DNA of 64,000 bases from Ichthyophis bannanicus (taxonomy: Eukaryota; Chordata; Amphibia; Gymnophiona; Ichthyophiidae): contig CM066032.1 in the NCBI GenBank assembly GCA_033557465.1, forward strand, positions 1,315,543,758 through 1,315,607,757. Direction: 5' to 3'. The translations under genes and the position numbers were made by a program. The notes under the pieces are model-generated. The model saw only the letters and a list, made by a program, of their open reading frames with translations, had not been told where the DNA came from and did no database searches. This document shows, piece by piece, positions 56,898 through 64,000 of the stretch. The stretch's first letter is position 1. The number at the start of each line of letters is the position of its first letter.

Positions 56898-56953
56898 TAA
56901 TTTGCATCTTCATACTTGAGCGGCTTTCCCTTACTGTAGTCATGAGTTATAAA
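56898..56953 (+). promoter_or_regulatory. V kappa promoter: octamer and TATA box
   Basis: The kappa decamer TAATTTGCAT (TNATTTGCAT consensus) lies at 56898-56907 and includes the octamer ATTTGCAT, bound by Oct factors in B cells. A TATAAA follows at 56948-56953, and the ATG is 59 bases beyond that. The octamer orientation (ATTTGCAT) is that of light-chain V genes; heavy-chain genes use the reverse. Confidence 0.9.
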
Positions 56954-57011
56954 TGCCGCTCGGCTCCTTTCTGGTTCATCGATCAGCAGCTGCCAAGCTA
57001 CACTGAGTAAC

Positions 57012-57060
57012 ATGGGGCCGCTCGCTCAGCTCCTGCTGACTCTCGCTCTCTGGATCCATG
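57012..57060 (+). CDS. Ig kappa-type V segment, leader exon
   Basis: The exon encodes MGPLAQLLLTLALWIHG, the last codon being split. This is a standard signal peptide with a leucine-rich core that directs the light chain into the ER. The exon ends in a split glycine codon (phase 1) followed by the donor GTAAGG at 57061, as in all Ig V leaders. The intron is 147 bp (57061-57207), ending in a pyrimidine stretch and ATTCCAG. The start is the only ATG downstream of the TATA box with a fitting leader. Confidence 0.95.
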
Positions 57061-57207
57061 GTAAGGTCACACCGGCAACCAGGGGATAATGCCGTGTCTC
57101 ATTCATGGGTCATGTAATCATATTAATCATTTTATAGCTCCACTTAGCATTTTAAATATTATTGAGTTTTTATTTATAATGTCATTTAACCTTCTTTTTA
57201 ATTCCAG

Positions 57208-57510
57208 GTTCCAGTGGGCAGATTGTGTTGACTCAGTCTCCAGAAATGTTATCAGTGTCTGTTGGGGACACAGTCAGGATGAGCTGTAAAGCCAGTTCCG
57301 CTGTAGGCACGGGCGTTTTACACTGGTACCAGCAGAAACCCGGACAGGCTCCCAAGCTTCTTATCTATAGTACTTCCAGCCGTTATACTGGGATCCCAGA
57401 GCGGTTCAGCGGCAGTGGATCTGGGACTGATTTCACTCTCACTATCAGCGGAGTTCAAGCTGAGGATGCTGCAGTTTATTACTGTCAACAGTATCAGAGC
57501 TACCCTCTCA
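57208..57510 (+). CDS. Ig light chain kappa-type V exon, intact germline
   Basis: This encodes the last leader residues and FR1 to CDR3. FR1 begins [17 protein letters not shown] and has the first Cys in 'RMSCKAS'. CDR1 is short (SSAVGTG). FR2 is '[17 protein letters not shown]' with the conserved Trp. FR3 includes '[20 protein letters not shown]' and 'EDAAVYYC' with the second Cys. Germline CDR3 is QQYQSYPL. There are no stops or frameshifts. The exon runs directly into the recombination signal. FR2 and FR3 are classic kappa; amphibian sigma is a less likely alternative. It encodes the antigen-binding part of a light chain after joining to a J segment not in this window. Confidence 0.95.
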
Positions 57511-57538
57511 CACAGTGCTACAGCCCCGTACAAAAACC
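57511..57538 (+). other. V(D)J recombination signal, 12-bp spacer
   Basis: A consensus heptamer CACAGTG (57511-57517), a 12-base spacer, then the nonamer ACAAAAACC (57530-57538), one base from the ACAAAAACC/ACATAAACC class. A 12-spacer 3' of V is the kappa arrangement (lambda V segments carry a 23-spacer). RAG would join it to a J with a 23-spacer. Confidence 0.95.
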
Positions 57539-57852
57539 TTCCTGCTTCAACCTGCACATTCACCAAATTTATGTGGTAACTGGATATTAAAACAAAGGAA
57601 AGAAACAAGAATCAGGGAGGAAAATGTCACTCAACGGACTGCTATAATGGCAAATTTTGCACATTATTATATATTATCTAATATTTTACACATTTATGCT
57701 GTCAGTCTCTGCTCTGTGACACTTGCGATCTAATTGACAAACAGACCCTGAGCACAAACATTAAGGAGAGATGGAAAGTGATCGGTAAATGTGGCTCCTC
57801 CAGTATAATCAAGATGATTGATCTGTATTATCTCTCTCCTCTTTCTTTTTCA
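57539..57852. other. V segment downstream flank
   Basis: No J segment, constant exon or second V is seen. AT-rich, nothing recognised. Confidence 0.4.
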
Positions 57853-57854
57853 CT

Positions 57855-58287
57855 AAGGTTACCAGGCGTCCCCGATTTTTGGGCTGTGCCCCCAACTCCC
57901 ACTTATTTGACAGCCTCCCGTCCCCAATTCCAGCAAGAGTGATAGAGGGGTAGAATTAATTATTTTCAATTTAGTGATGTGAATATGTCAGTTTTTAGAA
58001 TTTATATCTATTCTCTTTATACTTTGCATAGTACAGGAGAAATGCATCACTGTTTCTACTTCTCTGTTGCTTTCTCTGCTTGGAAGTGATATTGTTGCTA
58101 TCATGGGATGAATGGGGGGGGGGGGGGCGTGTAATGACTCCTTTTCCCTCCTCTATGTCTTGTTGCTGAAACCTGGAACTAAGGTGTTCCCTCCTCCTGC
58201 CCCTTCCACGACTCTACCCCTGCGTACACACAGACACATCAATAAGTGTCTCACATTTGCTTGTAAAAAATCTGGTGACCTTATTTC
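57855..58287. repeat. MITE-like element with inverted ends
   Basis: It begins 'taaggttaccaggcgtcccc' then 'gattttt', and ends 'aaaaaatctggtgacctta', giving imperfect inverted ends of about 25 bases. It carries a poly-G run (58116-58127). Superfamily uncertain; no clear duplication. Confidence 0.45.
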
Positions 58288-58935
58288 TCACCCACTGATG
58301 GATGGTTAGTTGAGGTGGCTTCTATGATGGAATCTGCAGTAGAGTCTGTAATAAAGCATTTTGATAGGGTGAATGCACAGCAAAACAGCTGAAGTTCAGA
58401 GCATGTTAATACTAAAGGGTTGCATGGGCTTAGCATGGAGCTGGTGCATGGTTTTGACACAGCAGTATAAAGTAGCACAGGGCCCTGCACTAGCCTTATA
58501 GTATGTGTCCAGGCAATGACTGGGCAGGACAGGGCTGTTCCCACCTTGGAGCAGCTAGCATGTGCATTTGTAGCCCACATTACCTGTGCTCAGCACAAGT
58601 AGCACGGGTGCAGCTAAAGTCACCTCAGTGACAAAGTCCCTGTGCAGTAACTTCAGGGGGACAAATGTACCTGTCTCCCTGCATTTATCCCACAGCTCTC
58701 CTGCCACTAATGCAGCCCACACATGCGTTACCAGTGCGGAGCTTAGTGAACCTGCCCCTTAGAGAAGGAGGTGACATCCACATTATTATCCCTCACTTCA
58801 CATAGACATCAACAGAGCCCAGATATACAGGAGGAACCAACCACTCATAAGGTGCATGTAAACATTTTCATGTTATTTTGTTATTTTGATTCGTTAGTTC
58901 TTTTTCATCACTTATTTTGTTCCATTTTCCAAGTT
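58288..58935. other. No gene recognised
   Basis: Some words ('gcacaggg', 'gcatgggct') recall the subterminal parts of TIR-type miniature elements, but no borders could be set. The open frames here are unsupported. Confidence 0.3.
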
Positions 58936-59590
58936 AAGAACATAAGAACATAAGATATGCCATACTGGGTCAGACCAAGGTCCATCAAGCACAGTATTCT
59001 GATTCCAACAGTGGCCAATCTAGGTCATATGTACCTAGCAGTTTCCCCAAGGGACACAGGTTCCACAATGCTTGTATTGGTTCAAGCATTGATATCCTGG
59101 GTCCCTTCTTAATAATGGTTTATGGACCTTTCCTCCAGGAACTTGTCCAAACCTTTTTTAAACCCAGCTACACTAACAGCCTTTACTACATCCTCCGGTC
59201 ACAAATTCCAGAGTTTGATTACACGTTGAGTGAAAAAATATTTTCTTTTGTTAGTCTTAAATAGTTTACCCTGTAGCTTCATTGCATGTCCCCTAGTCTT
59301 TCTATATTCTGATAATGTAAACAATCGATCTACGTTTACCCGTTCCACTCCGTTCATTAATTTATAGACTTCTATCATATCGCCCCTCAGCCGTCTCTTT
59401 TCCAGGTTAAAGAGCCCTAACCTTTTTAGCCTTTCTTCATAGGAGTATCCTTCCATCCCCTTTACCATTTTGGTGGCTCTTCTCTGAACCTTTTCTAAAA
59501 TCGCTATATCCTTTTTAAGATACGGCGACCAGAACTGCACACAATATTCAAGGTGCGGTCTCACCATGGAACGATATAGAGGCATTATAA
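58936..59590 (-). pseudogene. CR1-like LINE 3' end, 5'-truncated
   Basis: On the minus strand, '[20 protein letters not shown]', then '[20 protein letters not shown]' and '[16 protein letters not shown]' before a stop at 59199 and a 3' UTR with 'ggtctgacccagtatggcat' and the ATGTTCTT octamer tail (plus-strand 'aagaacataagaacat' at 58936). It is very close to the copy at 20513-21075 but extends about 100 residues further upstream. A codon change (W to stop after 'KLWNL') separates it from a full C-terminus. Confidence 0.9.
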
Positions 59591-59599
59591 TATAAGTTA

Positions 59600-61440
59600 T
59601 TTCATTAATTTCATTCAGTCATTTAATTCATTTCCATGAAGCAAATTTTTCCTATATTTGGCTCTAACGTTTGGGTATTCCATCCAAGTTTTATGAAACT
59701 TGCAGGCACCAGCAGCAGAGGCTGGGCGTGTCAGAGGCATTCCGGCAATAAGGGGTGCTAGTGTACACTTACCATGTGGTAACAGCACATGCTGCGGGAA
59801 GGTGTCTGGCATACACCTTATTACAGGAAAGCCACTGAAACTCTGAAAGGGGGTAGGGAAGGCATTGAAGAAGGTATGGAAACAGGCACAATTGGTAGCT
59901 GATGGAGTTGTCTCACCTGATGCCTGGCAATGTGGCCTATGCTGTTGACTAGGCAAGATAGGCAGCTGCCTAGTGATGATGGTCAGTGTGGGTGTTGGCT
60001 GTGTCATGGGTGGGTGGTGGTAGCAGTGGAGTCAGCGGAGGGGATGCAGCAGTGGGGGACGCTGGGACAGGCGTGCAGTCCTAGATGCTCCTGAAAGCAT
60101 ACACCTTGCCGTAAGCTGCATTGTAGTGTCTGTAAGGTGTAGACAGGTATCCAAATGCACTTTAAGTGTGTGGCATGCCACAGGCTAAGAAAGTGTCTGG
60201 GTGGAGGCAGCATGTTCCTGATGTGGGCAGCAAAAGGAGGATTGTCCATGAGTGTTCATGTGGAGCAGTCACAAGAGAGGTGTGCGTGATATGGCTAACT
60301 GCTGCAAATGAACCCTGATGGCTATGGTGGGGCAGCTTACTGGCAGTAAGCTGCCCCACCATGAATCTCCCTGATGGCCAAATGGTGGGTGCAGGGCTGT
60401 GCCATGGATTTTCCAAGAAGAGAGTTTGCAATGTGTATGGTGGATGTATGTATGGGATCATACAGGCCAAAAGCATTTGGTGCGTGTGATCCAAAAGTAG
60501 CAGTGCCATGGGCTACATGAAACACCATTTGTGCGGATGGGACTGGTGCCTCAGCCTGTGCAACTGCAAGACAATACACCCAACAGAGTGGCATGATAGA
60601 AAGGGACAAGTTTAACCTATTTGCCTCAGATGGGACAAGTAATGATGGCAGAACAGTCCAGGGAACGGCTATGCAACGAGTTTTAGGTGCCTGAATGTAT
60701 GAGATATATCCTCTTTATGTAAAGCTGGGAGGTCACAATGATTGTAAAACAAAAATGCATCCATACCAGTTGACCCAGACATTTGCTGTGTATACATCAC
60801 TGACCTGCTGCAATGTGTCATGGTAGAGCCACTAAAGCCATACTCACAGATGTCCATGATGGGGAATGCCATGTTAGTTACCCAACATGTGGCCATAATG
60901 CATAGAAATGTAGAAGAATGATTGTCTGCAGGTCACATCAGAGCCGGGGCTGTGCAAGGTGGGCAAGTGATCTGAGTAGTACCTAGGCACAAAATGAACA
61001 AGTGGAATCAAAGCTAGGACCCTTGGCCATGATGACATTGCACCAACCAGTATGCTACATCTCTACACAGCTCTATGCAGATGTATAGAGCCTGCAGATC
61101 TCCGATCAAACTGCTGTCTGTGCCAGCATAGATTGGGCCCTCCACTATCCATGAGGCACTGCACATGCAAAACAGTGGTCTGCAGCTGAAGAACCAATGG
61201 AGAATGCACTGGTCCAGCATATCAGCTCAGTAAGACATACTGACTATGTGTTCTACATGCACATAACAACAGCAAGCAATGCTGCAGAGCGGTTTCAGCT
61301 GTGACCCTGAGGGTGAGGAGGGGTGCGCATCACCTAGTCCACTGAACCAGCATTGTTAGAAATGATCTCTGCTGGTTATGCTGTAGGTCCATATTACTGC
61401 TAGTGTTTAGTGAGCATTGTTTGCAGTGTGTTATGCCAAT
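59600..61440. other. Sequence loosely like the interior of the large TIR elements
   Basis: It contains 'catgaggcactgcacatgca' (near 61150), comparable to 'catgatgcactgcacatgca' at 18187 and 'gtgcagtgcatcatgg' at 15100 and 30330. A reversed tRNA-like stretch lies near 61010-61075. No GGGGTATG terminus was found. A 41-base palindrome 'ggtggggcagcttactgg' and complement is at 60330-60362. Possibly a decayed or truncated relative. Confidence 0.35.
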
Positions 61441-62285
61441 GGAAATGGATGGGATACATCCGAGAATACTGAAAGAACTTGGGGACATTCTAGCGACTCC
61501 ATTGGCCGAACTTTTCAAAGTTTCTTGAGAGTCAGGAGTGGTCACAGAGAGTGGAGAAAGGCACATGAGGTCCCTTTACACAAAAGCAGAAGTAAGGATG
61601 ATGTTGAAAGCTACAGGGCGGTTAGTCTAATCTCTGTGGTGAGTAAACTATTGGAAATGCTGCTAAAAGAGAGAATAGTGAGCTTTCTGGAGTCCAATGG
61701 ATTGCATGATCCAAGGCAGCATGGGTTTAATAGAGGCAGTTCTTGTCAGACAGATCTAATTTATTACTTTGACTGGGTGACCAAAGGGTTGGAATGAGGG
61801 AGAGAACTAGATGTGGTGTACTTCAATTTCAGTAAACCCTTTACACCGTTCCCCATAAGTACTTATAAATAAATTGAGCACCCTACTGATGGACTTTAAA
61901 GTGACTGACTGGTTGAGTGGGAGGCAACAAATGGTACAGGTAAATGGAGCTCACTCTGAGCAAAAGGATGTTACCAGTGGTGTGCCACAGGGATCTGCCT
62001 TGGTCCGATTCTATTTAACATCTTTCTTAGTGCTATTGTAGAAGTGCTTTTGCGTAAGGTTTGTCTCTTTGTGAATGATACCAAAATCTATAATAGAGTA
62101 GACACCCAGGAAGTAGATAACATGAAGAGGGATCTAGCTAAACTTGAAGAATGGTCGAGAATTTGGCATCTGAGATTTAATGCTAAAAAATAGAGGATCA
62201 TGCATTTGGGCTTCAAAAATACAAGGGAGCAATACAGTATAGGAGTCGAAGAAGAGTGGGACATGGGTGTGTTTGTTTCTGATGG
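61441..62285 (+). pseudogene. CR1-like LINE ORF2 (RT) fragment
   Basis: It starts inside the RT ('MDGIHPRILKELGDI') and shows, in shifting frames, 'HGFNRGSSCQTDLIYYFDWV', 'VVYFNFSKPF', 'LGPILFNIFLSAI', 'VCLFVNDTKIYNRVDTQE' (active-site FADD changed to FVND) and 'WHLRFNAKK'. It is heavily mutated. It stops within the RT C-terminal part and is followed directly by L2 sequence. Confidence 0.85.
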
Positions 62286-63294
62286 CATTAGATGACTTTC
62301 ACAAAGCTACAGCTCTGCTTCTCCAAAATCTCACAATGGCTCACAATTACAAAAAATCTGAAGACTTCATCATCACCAAAGACAGTATATTACACCCCCC
62401 CCCCCACCCCTGCAACCATAATCCTAAACAATACCCATTACAAAGTACAGCAAGAAATAAAATACCTTGGTATCACTCTGGATAACAACCTCTCCTTCAA
62501 ACAACAAGTGAAGAAAATGCAAACTCAATCTTCTACAATATCCGTACCCTTCAAAACCTCCGTCCAATCTTGGATCCCCCCCCCACCCCCCCGCCAACTT
62601 CAGAACAGCACTACAAACAGCTATCCTTCCAATCCTCGATTATTGCAATTCCACTGGCTCCCATAATTAACCATTCTCCCATTATGTATAGCCCTCCATA
62701 CTGCCGCCCGCACCCTTCTGGTGCTCCTAAACAAGAGGACATATCCCCTATCCTTAAGCAATTCCAGTGCTTCCCCTCAACAGTTGCATCAAATACAAAG
62801 CGTTGATGACGACCTACAAAGCACTTTCTGGCCTCTCCTCCTCTCTCCTCCTCAGCCTTCTCCAGTCTTCCAACCAAACAGAGCCAGTTGCCAATCTATT
62901 AGCAACACCATGATCATCTCCCATTCAAAAACTAAGAGCACCCAGCAAGCCTACGCAAGAGCATTTGAATTGTACACACCTACCCTTTGGAACTCTCTTC
63001 CTGCCAACATCAGCTACATCAAAGATCGTTCTTCATTCAGGAAGCATCTGAAGAATCATCCATTTATCGAACATTATGGTCCTGTAACCTAAACCCACTC
63101 CCCCACACACCACAACAAAGGCATGCCAGTGTAAATAGTCATGTTATTTGTACAAACCCATTCATATAACTAAGTTATCTGTACATAATTAATATATATC
63201 CTCTCCATGTTTTATTGTATCTTTCAGTTAATTGTAAACCGCTTTGACCAGTTGTAAACTGGTATAAAAGCACAGCTAAATATATAAATAAATA
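62286..63294 (+). pseudogene. L2-like LINE 3' end
   Basis: Shifted frames carry 'VQQEIKYLGITLDNNLSFKQ', 'PILDYCNST', 'SLSNSSAS' and, in 62721-63092, 'AYARAFELYTPTLWNSLPAN' with 'SSFRKHLKNHPFIEHYG'. The order and motifs match the C-terminus of the L2 element at 50801-51589. The 3' UTR ends 'ttgtaaaccgctttgaccag...ggtataaaagcac' then 'aaatatataaataaataaa'. The coding strand is C-rich, with poly-C runs at 62395 and 62577, unlike the A-rich young L2 copy. Confidence 0.8.
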
Positions 63295-64000
63295 AAGTGG
63301 CTAAATAAAAAAGGCTCAATTGGTACGGATTACTCTATTGTAACAATGGTTTTAACGTGGTAACAAGCTTACTGAGAGAATTTCAATACACTGGAATCCC
63401 ACCAAAAGGCTCGGAAAGTCTCAGACTCATCGGCACTCAAACAATGGTGCCTGATAGCATCAATGACTGTTTCCGGCATAAGTTTAATATTCTCACAGCT
63501 AACACATTCTAAAGTACTTAGATCACATTCAGCTTCTATGGTGCTGTTGTGCTAGAAAACCACGTGTACGGCTTTTAATCCACGACTCTCCACTGGCCGT
63601 CTGCACTGGCCTCTCAGTATTCAGGCCAAAATAAAGGTGGAGACCTTTAATAAGCAGGAACCCTCTTTCTAGTGTCCCCCATACTCCTCCTAGAGGTATT
63701 TCAGAAAGTCTAGGCAACAGGCCTAGGAGGAGAGGTTTTGAGTTACTGTGCTCATGAGAAAAGCAGCACCACAAGCCTGTTTCATGCCTGCTGCTACTGC
63801 AAAGTCCCCTAGAAAATCCTCAGCACAGGGAAGACTGTAAAGACACATCCCCCTATCAAGTGTCACTAGATATCAGAGCTTTTCTTGAGGGAGTGCGGCT
63901 CCTGTTTCATTGCCTGCTAAAACTGACTTATAGCCCTCATGGATTAATGAGAAAGCTCTGCAGATAATACCGGCATCTCTTTTGCTGGGAAAAATACACT
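63295..64000. other. No gene recognised
   Basis: The minus-strand frame at 63529-63774 has no recognisable domain. No repeats were identified. Confidence 0.4.

Noticed and set aside
57089..57289. Open frame spanning the V kappa intron and exon
   Set aside because: It reads through the intron in a frame different from the V exon; the spliced leader-V structure explains the sequence.

Overview
This window is vertebrate nuclear DNA from a repeat-rich genome. It contains one gene that looks functional: a germline immunoglobulin light-chain variable segment of kappa type (57012-57538). It has an octamer and TATA promoter, a split leader, an intact V exon and a recombination signal with a 12-base spacer. 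Almost everything else that can be identified is transposable-element sequence. The mix (CR1-like and L2-like LINEs with tRNA/core SINEs, L1 and RTE remnants, a Gmr1-like Ty3/gypsy element, many hAT miniatures and a mariner) suggests a tetrapod. I lean towards an amphibian, perhaps a caecilian, but the species is inference. No bacterial-type gene, CRISPR array or functional RNA gene was seen.

Layout. 1-3280: old SINEs, a 139-bp hairpin and sequence with no recognised gene. 3281-6260: a decayed Gmr1-like gypsy element with SCAN-like Gag, zinc knuckle and protease followed directly by integrase. 6297-9129: a hAT-derived element carrying a 546-bp palindromic hAT, fused to a second palindromic element. 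9630-11906: an L1-like remnant in which only ORF1 is recognisable. 11940-15930, 17618-23478 and 27207-32108: three copies of one large terminal-inverted-repeat (TIR) family. They have 17-bp termini, 3-bp target duplications, no visible transposase, an ancestral hAT miniature inside each copy, and tRNA-derived modules. The middle copy is inverted and also carries an LTR-type insertion that itself holds a CR1 fragment. 24630-26930: an L2/Rex1 3' end and a CR1 interrupted by a second 546-bp hAT. 33240-36072: weak L1 and LINE tails, a SINE and a GT microsatellite. 37636-43985: CR1, mariner, BovB-like RTE and L2/Rex1 LINE remnants.

45890-56275 is a nested composite. A CR1 (ORF1 tail, endonuclease, RT) is split by a 5234-bp L2-clade LINE with a 5-bp target duplication, and again by a 1995-bp hAT with an exact 8-bp duplication. 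The L2 element is nearly intact (one frameshift), and its 5' region is built of 126-bp tandem monomers followed by an older array of about 66-bp units. Because the duplication encloses both the array and the LINE, they moved as one unit. 56890-57538: the V kappa gene. 57539-64000: a miniature element, an inverted CR1 tail, sequence loosely like the large TIR family, and a CR1/L2 chimeric junction.

The elements do not form a pathway. Their nesting gives relative ages: the hAT miniature is older than the spread of the TIR family, which is older than the LTR insertion, which is older than the CR1 fragment in it. The V segment stands alone as a host gene.
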